Both the position numbers and the translations under genes were made by a program. From the NCBI RefSeq assembly GCF_009834125.1, contig NZ_CP047146.1:6503501-6567500 (forward strand): DNA of 64,000 bases. Reading direction: 5' to 3'. Under the pieces are notes generated by a model. That model was not told where the DNA came from, did no database searches, and saw only the letters and a program-made list of their open reading frames with translations. Positions 51,153 through 59,839 of the stretch are shown in pieces. The DNA is from Streptomyces sp. GS7 (lineage in GTDB: Bacteria > Actinomycetota > Actinomycetes > Streptomycetales > Streptomycetaceae). Each line of letters starts with the position of its first letter. The first letter of the stretch is position 1.

Positions 51153-53507
51153 ATGTCGTTGCCGAACTCACCGAGCGGGCCGGGCAGCCGGCGGCCCGAG
51201 GGAGCACTGCGGCGCATCGGGGAGTGGTGCGCCCGGCATGCCGTCGCGGTCCTGGTGCTGTGGCTGGTGGCGCTGGCCGGGGTGCAGGTGCTCCAGCGGA
51301 CGTTCGGCGGGGAGTACTCCGACGACTTCTCCCTGCCCGGTGTGCAGTCGAGCCAGGGGCGGGACGTCCTGGCCCGGCACGATCCGGAGGCCGGCGGCTA
51401 CACCGGCCAGGTGGTGCTGCACGACCGCACGCAGCCGCTGGCCGCGGTCGGCGGGCAGATCGCCGACGCGGTCACCGACCTGGGGCGGCTGCCGGACGTC
51501 CTGGCGGCACAGAGCCCGCTGCCGCCGCCCGGCTCCCCGCCGAAGCCGCCGGCGCCGGGGACGCCGAACACCGGGCCGCTGTCCGCCGACGGCCGGACCG
51601 GCTACCTCGCGGTGCGGTTCCGGGTCCCGCCGGTCACCCTCGGGCCGGAGTACCTCGCCGGCGTGGACCGGGCCGTGGCACCGCTGCGCGCCGCCGGAGT
51701 GCAGGTGGAGTACGGCGGGTCGCTGGGCGAGCTGGCCCGGCCGCGGACCGACGACCGGCTCAGCGAGGCGATCGGGTTCGCGGTGGCGGTCCTGGTGCTG
51801 CTCGCCGGGTTCGGGAGCGTGCTGGCCGCCGGGTTGCCGCTGCTGACCGCGCTGATCGGCGTGGTCTGCGGGCTGGGCTGCCTGGGGCTGCTGGCCGCCG
51901 CGTTCACCTTCGCCACCGTCTCCCCCACCCTGGCCACGATGATCGGCCTCGGCGTCGGGATCGACTACGCCCTCCTTCTGATCACCCGTCACCGGCAGCA
52001 CCTCATGGACGGCGCCGCCCCGGAGGTCGCCGCGGGCCGGGCGGTGGCCGGCAGCGGCCGGGCGGTCCTGGTGTCCGGCGTCACCGTCGTCATCGCGCTG
52101 ACCGGCCTGTCCGTCTCGGGCGTCGGCTTCGTCGGGAAGCTGGGCATGGCCGCGGCGATCACCGTGGTCACCGCGGTCCTCGGCGCGCTCACCCTGGTCC
52201 CCGCGCTGCTCGGACTGCTCGGCCGCGGGATCGACCGGTTCCCTGTCCGCCGGCCCGTCGCGGAGGCGCACCCCGCGCCGGACGGCGCGGCACCGGGCGG
52301 GCGGCGCCGGTACGCGCAGCGGGTGGCCCGCCGGCCGTGGTGGTACCTGGTGGGCGGCGTGTTCGTCGTCGCGGTGCTGGCCGTACCGCTCTTCTCGATG
52401 CGGCTGGGGCACATCGGCGACGGCGCCGACCCGGTGTCCTTCACCGACCGACGGGCCTTCGATCTGATGTCGTCGGCGTTCGGGCCCGGCTCGACGGGGC
52501 CGCTGACGCTGGTCATCGACCGGAGCGAGGTGCAGCAGGCGGACCGCCCGGCACTGGCGGAGCAGGCCCAGCAGGTTCTCGCCGGGGTCCCGGGCGCCGC
52601 CGCGGTCACCCCCCTGCGGCCCACCCCGGACGGCGCGGCGCTGACCGCGACCGCGTACCCCGCCCAGGGCCCGCAGCAGCCCGGCACCACCACGCTGGTC
52701 CACCGCCTGGTGCACACCGTCCTCCCGGAGGCGGTGCGCGGCTACGACGCGTACGGCTATGTCACCGGCACGACGGCGGGCCAGGTGGACTTCCTGGACA
52801 GCGTGGCCGGCCGGCTCCCGCTGATCATCGCCGTGGTCGTCGCCCTCGCCTTCCTGATCCTCCTGATCGTCTTCCGCGGCGTGCTGGTCGCGGTGAAGGC
52901 CGCGGTGCTCAACATCCTGTCGATCGCCGCCTCGTACGGGGTGGTGGTGGCCGTCTTCCAGTGGGGCTGGGGCGGTCCGGCGCTGGGCGTCTCGGGCACC
53001 GTGCCGATCGAGGGCTACGTGCCGATGATGATGTTCGCGATCGTCTTCGGGCTGAGTATGGACTACGAGATCTTCCTGCTGTCCCGGGTCCACGAGAACT
53101 GGCTGCGGACGGCGGATTCCCGGGCGAGCGTCACGCACGCCCTGGAGACCACCGCCCGGGTGATCACCTGCGCCGCGCTGATCATGGTGAGCCTCTTCGC
53201 CGCGTTCCTCCTCAGCGACAACATCGTGGTGAAGATGCTCGGCCTGGGCCTGGCGGTGAGCGTGCTGATCGACGCGACGGTGGTGCGGCTGCTGCTGGTG
53301 CCCGCGCTGCTGGCGCTGCTGGGGCCGCGGGCCTGGTGGACGCCCTGGTGGCTGGACCGGGTGCTGCCGTACGTGGACGCCGAGGGGCAGGCGCCCCGCG
53401 CCCCGCGCCGGGCCCGCCGGGCCGCGGCGGCTCCGCCCTGCGCGGACCGCCCCGGCCCCCGATCATCGAACTATGGCCCCGACCGCCGGACGCGGCTTCG
53501 CCGATGA
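51153..53507 (+). CDS. MMPL-family RND transporter
   Basis: A 784-residue protein with 12 helices in two blocks and two extracellular loops. The start MSLPNSPSGPGSRRPEGALR leads into the first helix (AVAVLVLWLVALAGV), followed by RTFGGEYSDDFSLPGVQSSQ, typical of actinobacterial MMPL exporters. GIDYALLLITRHRQ and GLSMDYEIFLLSRVHENW are the paired proton-relay regions. It exports lipids or toxic hydrophobic compounds; the substrate is unknown. The ATG at 51153 was chosen as the first in-frame start before the conserved N-terminus. The end overlaps the DNA ligase gene by 35 bases. Confidence 0.92.
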   Translation: MSLPNSPSGPGSRRPEGALRRIGEWCARHAVAVLVLWLVALAGVQVLQRTFGGEYSDDFSLPGVQSSQGRDVLARHDPEAGGYTGQVVLHDRTQPLAAVGGQIADAVTDLGRLPDVLAAQSPLPPPGSPPKPPAPGTPNTGPLSADGRTGYLAVRFRVPPVTLGPEYLAGVDRAVAPLRAAGVQVEYGGSLGELARPRTDDRLSEAIGFAVAVLVLLAGFGSVLAAGLPLLTALIGVVCGLGCLGLLAAAFTFATVSPTLATMIGLGVGIDYALLLITRHRQHLMDGAAPEVAAGRAVAGSGRAVLVSGVTVVIALTGLSVSGVGFVGKLGMAAAITVVTAVLGALTLVPALLGLLGRGIDRFPVRRPVAEAHPAPDGAAPGGRRRYAQRVARRPWWYLVGGVFVVAVLAVPLFSMRLGHIGDGADPVSFTDRRAFDLMSSAFGPGSTGPLTLVIDRSEVQQADRPALAEQAQQVLAGVPGAAAVTPLRPTPDGAALTATAYPAQGPQQPGTTTLVHRLVHTVLPEAVRGYDAYGYVTGTTAGQVDFLDSVAGRLPLIIAVVVALAFLILLIVFRGVLVAVKAAVLNILSIAASYGVVVAVFQWGWGGPALGVSGTVPIEGYVPMMMFAIVFGLSMDYEIFLLSRVHENWLRTADSRASVTHALETTARVITCAALIMVSLFAAFLLSDNIVVKMLGLGLAVSVLIDATVVRLLLVPALLALLGPRAWWTPWWLDRVLPYVDAEGQAPRAPRRARRAAAAPPCADRPGPRSSNYGPDRRTRLRR

Positions 53508-54516
53508 GCCCGACCACCCGCACGACCCCGAGAGCGCGGCCGCGTCCCCGTATCCCGTAGACCCCACGTATCCCGGGTACCCCGTGATCCAGCCGATGCT
53601 GGCCACCCTCGGGCCGCTGCCCGCCGAGCACGAGCAGCCGGAGTGGGCGTTCGAGGCCAAGTGGGACGGGGCGCGGTGCGTCGTGAACACCCCGGGCGAC
53701 GGGACGGTCCGGCTGGTCACCCGGGCCGGCAACGACGCGACCCTGACGTACCCGGAGCTGGGCCCGCTCGGCGAGCAGCTGCGCGGGCGGCCCGCGGTGC
53801 TCGACGGCGAGGTGGTGGTGCTCGACGCCGGCGGCCGGCCCGACTTCGGGCTGCTGCAACGCCGGATGGGCGTGGTGAACCCGCGCCGCACGGCCCGGCT
53901 GGCGATGGAGCTCCCCGTTCAGCTCATCCTCTTCGACCTGATGTATCTGGGCGGCTGGCTGGTGGACTTCCCTTACCACGAGCGCCGGGCGGTGCTGTCC
54001 GGGCTGCGGCTCGGCGGCCCCAACTGGTCGGTGCCGGCCTACGTGGAGGGCCGCGGCCAGCAGGCGTGGGAGGCGGCGCTGCGCGGCGGCCACGAGGGCG
54101 TCATGGCGAAGCGGCTGACGTCCCGCTACGTCCCCGGGGTGCGGTCCCCCGACTGGCGCAAGACCAAGCACCTGGAGACGCTGGACATCGTCATCGGCGG
54201 CTGGACGGAGGGCCACGGAGTGCTCACCGGCCTCCCCGGGTCGGTGGTGGCGGGCCTGCCGGAGCCGGCGGGGCTGCGGTACGTCGGCTCCGTGGGGTCG
54301 GGCCTGTCCGACCGGGAGCGCCGGGAACTCGCGCAGTACCTGGGGGTGATTCCGCTCGACCGCTCGCCGTTCCGCAACCCGGTGGACCTGCCGGGCGTCC
54401 ACTGGGTGGAGCCCCGGCTGGTGGCCGAGATCAGCATCACGGGCTGGACCTCGGCAGACCGGGTCCGGCATCCGATCTGGCACCGGCTGCGGCCCGATCT
54501 GACGCGCCTGGGCTGA
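53473..54516 (+). CDS. ATP-dependent DNA ligase (LigC-like)
   Basis: A 347-residue ligase with the nucleotidyl lysine Lys63 in EAKWDGAR, motif III LILFDLMYLGG, EGVMAKRLTSRYVPG (motif IV) and WRKTKHLETLD (motif V), followed by an OB-fold C-terminal domain. It seals nicks with ATP and may act in repair alongside the NAD-dependent LigA; it lacks the polymerase and nuclease domains of LigD. The first 35 residues are a Pro/Asp-rich leader. The start lies inside the MMPL gene, so coupled expression is likely even though the functions are unrelated. Confidence 0.9.
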   Translation: MAPTAGRGFADEPDHPHDPESAAASPYPVDPTYPGYPVIQPMLATLGPLPAEHEQPEWAFEAKWDGARCVVNTPGDGTVRLVTRAGNDATLTYPELGPLGEQLRGRPAVLDGEVVVLDAGGRPDFGLLQRRMGVVNPRRTARLAMELPVQLILFDLMYLGGWLVDFPYHERRAVLSGLRLGGPNWSVPAYVEGRGQQAWEAALRGGHEGVMAKRLTSRYVPGVRSPDWRKTKHLETLDIVIGGWTEGHGVLTGLPGSVVAGLPEPAGLRYVGSVGSGLSDRERRELAQYLGVIPLDRSPFRNPVDLPGVHWVEPRLVAEISITGWTSADRVRHPIWHRLRPDLTRLG

Positions 54517-54657
54517 GCGGCGGCGAAGGGCGGCCGGCGTCCGCCGGGCGGCTGATGCGGCGGGATGCCCGCGGCGGCCCGGGAAGGATCTTCGGGACCC
54601 TGCCCCGACCCCGCCCCGACCCCGCCCCGACGCCGCCCGCGGACGAAAGAAGCCACC

Positions 54658-55683
54658 ATGCCCGACCCCGGTCCCGCCGCCGGCGACTCCGCCCCGGGCG
54701 CCCGGCCCTTCCAGCGCTCCCGGAGCCATTTCACCGACCGCATCACGGCCGACGGCCGCGACGGCTGGCCCGTGGCGGCCGGCCGCTACCGCCTCGTGGT
54801 CAGCCGCGCCTGCCCCTGGGCGAGCCGGGCGGTGATCTCCCGGCGGCTGCTCGGCCTGGAGGACGCACTGTCGCTCGCCATCGCCGACCCCCTGCAGGAC
54901 GACCGCGGTTGGCGCTTCACCCTGGACCCGGACGACCGGGACCCGGTGCTCGGCATCCGCTTCCTCGGTGAGGCGTACGACGCCCGCGAGACCGGCTATC
55001 CGGGCGGGGTCAGCGTCCCCGCCGTCGTCGACATCCCCAGCGGGAAGCTGGTCACCAACGACTACCGGCAGATCACGCTGGACTTCGCGACCGAGTGGCG
55101 GGCGCTGCACCGGCCCGGCGCGCCCGACCTCTACCCGGAGGCGCTGCGCGCGGAGATCGACGAGGTGATGGAGGAGGTCTACCGGGACCTCAACAACGGG
55201 GTGTACCGGGCCGGTTTCGCCACCGGGCAGAGCGACTACGACGAAGCCTGCGGCGATGTCTTCCGGCGGCTGGACCTCCTCTCCGCGCGGCTGGCCGACC
55301 GGCGCTACCTGGTCGGCGACACCGTCACCGAGGCCGATATCCGCCTGTTCACCACCCTGGTGCGGTTCGACGCCGTCTACCACGGCCACTTCAAGTGCAA
55401 CCGCTTCAAACTGGCCGAGGACCCGGTCCTGTGGGCGTACGCCAGGGACCTCTTCCAGACGCCCGGCTTCGGCGACACGGTCGACTTCCACCACATCAAG
55501 CAGCACTACTACCGGGTGCACACCGGCATCAACCCGACCGGCATCGTGCCCCTCGGCCCCGACCTGGCGGGCTGGCCGGCCCCGCACCACCGCGAGGAGC
55601 TGGGCGGCCGGCCGTTCGGCGACGGCACCCCGCCCGAACCGGTCCCGCCGGCCGAGGCGGTGCCTCCTGCGGGGCGCCCCTGA
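54658..55683 (+). CDS. Glutathione S-transferase family protein (glutathionyl-hydroquinone reductase type)
   Basis: The 341-residue protein has the Xi-class signature ACPWASR (Cys52) and the C-terminal HIKQHYYRVHTGINPTGIVP typical of glutathionyl-hydroquinone reductases, with the thioredoxin fold first and an all-helical domain after. These enzymes remove thiols from quinone conjugates. Actinomycetes make mycothiol instead of glutathione, so the conjugated thiol is probably mycothiol. The ATG has a GAAAGAAG stretch upstream. It is a single gene with no linked quinone pathway. Confidence 0.88.
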   Translation: MPDPGPAAGDSAPGARPFQRSRSHFTDRITADGRDGWPVAAGRYRLVVSRACPWASRAVISRRLLGLEDALSLAIADPLQDDRGWRFTLDPDDRDPVLGIRFLGEAYDARETGYPGGVSVPAVVDIPSGKLVTNDYRQITLDFATEWRALHRPGAPDLYPEALRAEIDEVMEEVYRDLNNGVYRAGFATGQSDYDEACGDVFRRLDLLSARLADRRYLVGDTVTEADIRLFTTLVRFDAVYHGHFKCNRFKLAEDPVLWAYARDLFQTPGFGDTVDFHHIKQHYYRVHTGINPTGIVPLGPDLAGWPAPHHREELGGRPFGDGTPPEPVPPAEAVPPAGRP

Positions 55684-55789
55684 CCGGCTCCTTCCGGGGC
55701 CGGGGCACCCGACCGGGGCGGGCACGGAATGTCGGGTCCGGCAGGGTGGGCCTTCCTTAGCGTGAGGGGCACAAGGGAAGGAGACCGAG

Positions 55790-56656
55790 GTGCTGGAGCG
55801 GCTGAATCAGGCCATGGAGCACATCGAGCGTCACCTCGACCAGCAGATCGAGGTGGCCGAACTGGCGCGGATCGCCATGACGTCGGAGTACCACTTCCGC
55901 AGGATGTTCTCCGCACTGGCCGGGATCCCGCTGTCGGAATACGTACGGCGCCGGCGGCTGACCGTCGCGGGTGCCGAGGTGCTCGCCGGCGAGCGGACAC
56001 TGCTGGACGTCGCGGTGCGGTACGGCTACGGATCGGGCGAGGCGTTCGCCCGCGCGTTCCGCGCCGTGCACGGCGTGGGTCCGGGCGAGGCCCGGCGGAC
56101 CGGTGCGGCACTGCGCTCCCAGCCACGGATGGCCTTCCGTCTCATCGTCGAAGGGAGCAGCAGCATGCAGTACCGCGTCATGGAGAAGGAGGAGTTCCGG
56201 GTGGCCGGGCAGAAGGCCCGGGTGCCGCTCGTGCACGAGGGGGAGAATCCGGCCATCGCCGCGATGATCAAGGGCATCGGCCAGGAGACGCTGCGGCGCA
56301 TCCAGGCCCTGTCGGACCAGCAGCCGGAGGGGATCCTCTCGGTCTGCGACGATCTCGACCCGAGCCGCGCGGAGGGAACCGAACTCGACTACTACCACGC
56401 GGTGGTGACGAGTGCTCAGGTTCCGGACGACCTGGACTCCCTGACCGTCCCGGCGGGCACCTGGGCCGTCTTCGAGAACACCGGACCGTACCCGGAGGCT
56501 CTCCAGGAGCTGTGGCGGGACGTGTTCACCCAGTGGTTCCCGTCGAACCCGTACCGCAGCCGGCCGGGCCCGGAGATCCTGCGGACCCGTACGGCACCGG
56601 ACGGGTCGGCGGCGACCGCCGAGCTGTGGATACCGGTGGAGCGCACCGCGGCGTGA
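55790..56656 (+). CDS. AraC-family regulator with GyrI-like effector domain
   Basis: This 288-residue protein has an N-terminal double helix-turn-helix (MEHIERHLDQQIEVAELARI ... VAVRYGYGSGEAFARAFRAV) and a C-terminal GyrI/SoxS-effector-like domain from about 125 (YRVMEKEEFRVAGQKARVPL ... WIPVERTAA). This is the Rob/BmrR-type design in which the C-terminal domain binds hydrophobic or cationic ligands. The start is GTG with a strong GGAAGGAGA ribosome binding site. The target genes are not evident; it is convergent with the MocR gene. Confidence 0.9.
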   Translation: MLERLNQAMEHIERHLDQQIEVAELARIAMTSEYHFRRMFSALAGIPLSEYVRRRRLTVAGAEVLAGERTLLDVAVRYGYGSGEAFARAFRAVHGVGPGEARRTGAALRSQPRMAFRLIVEGSSSMQYRVMEKEEFRVAGQKARVPLVHEGENPAIAAMIKGIGQETLRRIQALSDQQPEGILSVCDDLDPSRAEGTELDYYHAVVTSAQVPDDLDSLTVPAGTWAVFENTGPYPEALQELWRDVFTQWFPSNPYRSRPGPEILRTRTAPDGSAATAELWIPVERTAA

Positions 56657-56689
56657 GCCGGCGGCCGGGGGACCGGTGAGAAAAAAGGA

Positions 56690-56724
56690 GGGGTGTGCGG
56701 CGGCCGTCGGGCCCCGCACACCCC
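56690..56724. terminator. Rho-independent-like terminator between convergent genes
   Basis: GGGGTGTGCGG and CCGCACACCCC form a perfect 11-bp stem with a 13-base loop. Six A residues at 56681-56686 give a U-run for minus-strand transcripts, so it should efficiently end the MocR gene transcript. It also serves the AraC gene. Confidence 0.85.
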
Positions 56725-56772
56725 TCAACTCGACCTCCGAAAAAGAACATTGATGTCTGTTCAGGGATTCGG

Positions 56773-58113
56773 CTACTCGGCGCCACCGGCCTCCGCCGTG
56801 CCGCGGCCCAGTTCCGCCAGGACGTCCAGCGCCTCGGCCAGTACGTCGAGAGGCGGGGAGGCCAGCGCCAGCCGTACCGCGTTGGGCGCGTGCCCGGTGC
56901 CGACAGTGAAGGCGCCCGACGGGGTGACCGCGATGCCGCGGCGAGCCGCGGCGGCGACGAAGGTGTCGGCGCGCCAGGGGTCCGGGAGCTCCCACCAGCA
57001 GTGGTAGGCGTGCGGGTCGGCGCGCAGCCGGAAGCCCGCGAGGCGCTCGGCGGCGAGGTGCTGGCGGGCCGCGGCGTCGGCGCGTTTCGCCTGCTCGACG
57101 GCGGCGGCGGTGCCGTCGCCCAGCCAGCGGGTGGCGGCGTCCAGCGCGAAGCCGGTGGCCGTCCAGGCGCCGGAGCGCAGGGCCCCGGCGAAGTCGGGCG
57201 GGGCGGCGCCCGACGGCGGCACCAGGAATCCGAGCGTGAGTCCGGGGGCGAGGCGCTTGGAGAGACTGTCGAGGAGGACGGTGCGTTCCGGCGCCAGGGC
57301 GGCGAGCGGTGGCAGGTCGGCGCGGAGGAATCCGTAGATGGCGTCCTCGATGGCATGGATGTCCAACTCACGTAGCAGCGCGGCGAGTTCCTCCCTCCGG
57401 TGGGTGGGCATCGTGATGCCGAGGGGGTTGTGCAGCGCGGGCTGGAGGTAGACGGCGCGCAGCGGCGCGGCGGCGCGCAGCGCGTCGGGGGTCACGCCGT
57501 GCTCGTCCATCGCCAGCGGGACGAGGGTGACGCCGAGGCGGGCCGCGATGCCCTTGACGACGGGGAAGGTGAGCGGTTCGACGCCGAGGCGGCCGCCGGG
57601 CGGCACCAGCGCGGCGACGGCGGCGGCGATGGCCTGCCGGCCGTTGCCCGCGAAAAGCAGCCGCCGCGGGTCGGGCGCCCAGTCGCCGCGGGCGAGATGC
57701 CCGGCGGCGGCCTGCCGCGCGGCAGCCGTACCGGCCGCGCCGACCGGCCGCAGCGCCTCGGCCAGGGCGTCGCTCCGGTGCACCAGATGCGCCAGGCTCT
57801 TCGCGAGCAGCGCGGACTGGTCCGGCAGCAGCGGGAAGTTCAGCTCCAGGTCGACCCGGTGGCCGCCCGGCTCGGCCAGTGCGGGCTCGGCCGGCGGCAC
57901 GGCGGTACGCACGAAGGTGCCGCGCCCCACCTCGCCCACGGTCAGCCCGCGCCGCCCCAACTCCCGGTAGACCCGCGCCGCGGTCGACGGGGCGATCCGC
58001 CGGTCGCGGGCGAACCGCCGCAGCGGCGGCAGCCGTTCTCCCGGGCCGAGACGGCCGGCGGCGATGTCCGCCGCCAGGCCGTCGGCGATCGCGCGAAAGT
58101 CCTCCACCGGCAC
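56773..58113 (-). CDS. MocR-type regulator (GntR winged helix plus aminotransferase domain)
   Basis: A 446-residue fusion: residues 1-70 are a GntR winged helix (GPGERLPPLRRFARDRRIAPST, ELGRRGLTVGEVGRGTFV), the rest a class I aminotransferase fold with the PLP lysine in LLDSLSKRLAPG and LTLGF after it. MocR proteins bind PLP or amino acid adducts and regulate a neighbouring gene rather than catalyse. The GTG start has GAGGAAG upstream. The divergent alpha/beta hydrolase gene, with ACATTG repeats in the gap, is the likely target. Confidence 0.9.
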   Translation of the reverse strand: MPVEDFRAIADGLAADIAAGRLGPGERLPPLRRFARDRRIAPSTAARVYRELGRRGLTVGEVGRGTFVRTAVPPAEPALAEPGGHRVDLELNFPLLPDQSALLAKSLAHLVHRSDALAEALRPVGAAGTAAARQAAAGHLARGDWAPDPRRLLFAGNGRQAIAAAVAALVPPGGRLGVEPLTFPVVKGIAARLGVTLVPLAMDEHGVTPDALRAAAPLRAVYLQPALHNPLGITMPTHRREELAALLRELDIHAIEDAIYGFLRADLPPLAALAPERTVLLDSLSKRLAPGLTLGFLVPPSGAAPPDFAGALRSGAWTATGFALDAATRWLGDGTAAAVEQAKRADAAARQHLAAERLAGFRLRADPHAYHCWWELPDPWRADTFVAAAARRGIAVTPSGAFTVGTGHAPNAVRLALASPPLDVLAEALDVLAELGRGTAEAGGAE

Positions 58114-58137
58114 GCTTCCTCCTCTATTGCACCGAGC

Positions 58138-58165
58138 ACATTGTGAACATTGTGCCGAGACATTG
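58138..58165. promoter_or_regulatory. Repeated ACATTG boxes, likely MocR operator
   Basis: ACATTGTG occurs at 58138 and 58147 as a direct repeat (9-base step) with ACATTG again at 58160. They lie in the 105-base gap between the divergent MocR and hydrolase genes, where GntR/MocR operators with direct repeats are expected. Confidence 0.6.
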
Positions 58166-58218
58166 CCCCCTATAGCATCGAGCCGTCAACTCCAGCGCAG
58201 CGCACGAAGGGAGATCCC

Positions 58219-59028
58219 ATGGGATCGGTCCACTCCGGAGAGATAGCGGTCGCCTACGAGGACGAGGGCGGCGGCAATCCGCTGGTGCTCGTCCACGGGC
58301 ACCCCTTCAACCGCTCCATGTGGCGGCCCCAGATCGACCACTTCAGCCGCGCCGGATGGCGGGTGATCGCCCCCGACCTCCGCGGCTACGGCGACAGCAC
58401 CGTCGTCCCGGGAAAGACCCCGCTGGATACCCACGTCCGCGATATCGCCGCTCTCCTGGACCACTTGGGGATCGAGCGGTGCGTTCTCGGCGGGCTGTCC
58501 ATGGGAGGGCAGATCGTCATGGAGTTCTGCCGACTGCTCCCCGACCGGATCCGGGCGGTGGTCTTCGCCGACACCTTCGCCCTCGCCGACACGGACGAGG
58601 GCAGGGCGGTGCGCCACCGGACCGCCGCCCGCCTCCTCGAAGACGGCATGGACGACTACGCCCGGGAGGTACTGCCGAAGATGATCTCCCCGCACACCAT
58701 CGCGCGGCAGCCGGCGGTCGCCGAGCACGTCCTGGACATGATGCGCACCACCTCCCCCGAGGGCGCCGCCGCCGCACTGTACGGCCGCGCCGAGCGCCCG
58801 GACTACACCGGCCTGCTGCCGCGGATCGCCGTACCGGCATGGGTCGTTGTCGGTGCGGAGGACGCGTTCACCCCGGTCGCGGACGCGCGGCTCATCCACG
58901 AATCGGTGCCGGGGGCGAGCCTGACCGTCATTCAGGACGCGGGCCACATGCCGAACCTGGAGTGCCCGGACGCCTTCAACGCCGGTCTCGCCCGGTTCCT
59001 GGAATCCCTTCGCGCGACGTCTTCCTGA
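58219..59028 (+). CDS. Alpha/beta hydrolase
   Basis: The 269-residue enzyme has the oxyanion motif LVHGHPFNRSMW, nucleophile serine in GGLSMGGQIV, acidic residue in GAEDAFTP and histidine in DAGHMPNLE. The closest general type is the epoxide hydrolase/haloperoxidase/lactonase group (PDLRGYGDS). The ATG follows AAGGGAG at a good distance. Its expression is probably under the divergent MocR regulator, suggesting a role in metabolism of an amino- or PLP-related compound; substrate unknown. Confidence 0.9.
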   Translation: MGSVHSGEIAVAYEDEGGGNPLVLVHGHPFNRSMWRPQIDHFSRAGWRVIAPDLRGYGDSTVVPGKTPLDTHVRDIAALLDHLGIERCVLGGLSMGGQIVMEFCRLLPDRIRAVVFADTFALADTDEGRAVRHRTAARLLEDGMDDYAREVLPKMISPHTIARQPAVAEHVLDMMRTTSPEGAAAALYGRAERPDYTGLLPRIAVPAWVVVGAEDAFTPVADARLIHESVPGASLTVIQDAGHMPNLECPDAFNAGLARFLESLRATSS

Positions 59029-59205
59029 CGGTACGTCAGGCAGATTCCGGCGGTCGCCGACACCCCGCCCCGGGCCCCGCACACCTCGGCGCACGTCGCG
59101 AATCCCCCGCAGTCACCGGGCGCCGGCTCCCGCACTTGTCGCCGACCGACAGGAACGGCGACTCGCGCGGGGCGCCGCCCCACAGGCCGCCCCACCGACC
59201 CAAAA

Positions 59206-59235
59206 TTGGCATCTCACATGCCACTTCTCTATAGT
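59206..59235 (+). promoter_or_regulatory. nsrR promoter with NsrR-type operator
   Basis: TTGGCA at 59206 serves as -35 and TATAGT at 59230-59235 as -10, with an 18-base spacer; the GTG is 6 bases later. TGGCAT and ATGCCA (59207-59223) form an inverted repeat over the -35 box. The same 17-mer recurs with 14 matches upstream of hmpA. Confidence 0.75.
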
Positions 59236-59241
59236 CCAGGT

Positions 59242-59688
59242 GTGCGACTGACCAAGAGCACCGACATCGCGCTGCGGATCGCCATGCGCCTGGCCGTGCT
59301 GGACGACACCGAGGACGCCCCGACCACCCGCGACGTGGCGAGCGCCATCCAGGTGCCGTACACCCACGCCGCCAAGGTGGTCAGCAGACTCCAGCACCTC
59401 GGCGCCGTCGAGGCCCGCCGCGGCCGGGGCGGCGGACTGACGCTGACCGCCGCGGGGCGGACCGGCTCGCTCGGCCGCCTGGTGCGCGCGCTGGAGGGGA
59501 CCGATGACGTCGTCGGCTGCGAGGACGACCCGCCCTGCCCGCTGCGCGGCGGGTGCCGCCTGCGGGGCGCCCTGCGCACGGCACAGGAGGCGTTCTTCGC
59601 CGCGCTCGACCCGCTCTCCATCGAGGACCTGATCGGCGCCCCCACGGGGCCGCTCCTGCTGAGCCTGTCACCCCGCGCCACGGACTGA
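59242..59688 (+). CDS. nsrR: Nitric-oxide-sensing repressor NsrR (Rrf2 family)
   Basis: This 148-residue Rrf2 protein has an N-terminal winged helix (TTRDVASAIQVPYTHAAKVVSR) and three cysteines at 93, 99 and 105 in VGCEDDPPCPLRGGC. These are the same spacing and numbering as the iron-sulfur ligands of Streptomyces coelicolor NsrR. The [4Fe-4S] cluster reacts with NO and releases DNA. The GTG at 59242 gives the canonical RLTKSTDIALR start; the TATAGT -10 box lies 6 bases upstream, so the mRNA is leaderless. It sits next to hmpA and shares its operator sequence, so it represses both. Confidence 0.93.
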   Translation: MRLTKSTDIALRIAMRLAVLDDTEDAPTTRDVASAIQVPYTHAAKVVSRLQHLGAVEARRGRGGGLTLTAAGRTGSLGRLVRALEGTDDVVGCEDDPPCPLRGGCRLRGALRTAQEAFFAALDPLSIEDLIGAPTGPLLLSLSPRATD

Positions 59689-59766
59689 TCCGGGCCCAGC
59701 CCACACCAGCGCCCACCCCCTCGCACCCGATCGCGCCCCACACCCGACCGCCCCACGCCCAAAAAT

Positions 59767-59783
59767 ACGCATCCCACATGCCA
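59767..59783. promoter_or_regulatory. NsrR-type operator upstream of hmpA
   Basis: ACGCATCCCACATGCCA matches the nsrR operator TGGCATCTCACATGCCA at 14 of 17 positions, and the following CTT is shared. It lies about 57 bases before the flavohaemoglobin start. Confidence 0.75.
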
Positions 59784-59839
59784 CTTTCCCGCCCGACCCT
59801 CGCCCGCATCGATCGAAGAAGAACCGGAGTGACCCGCCC

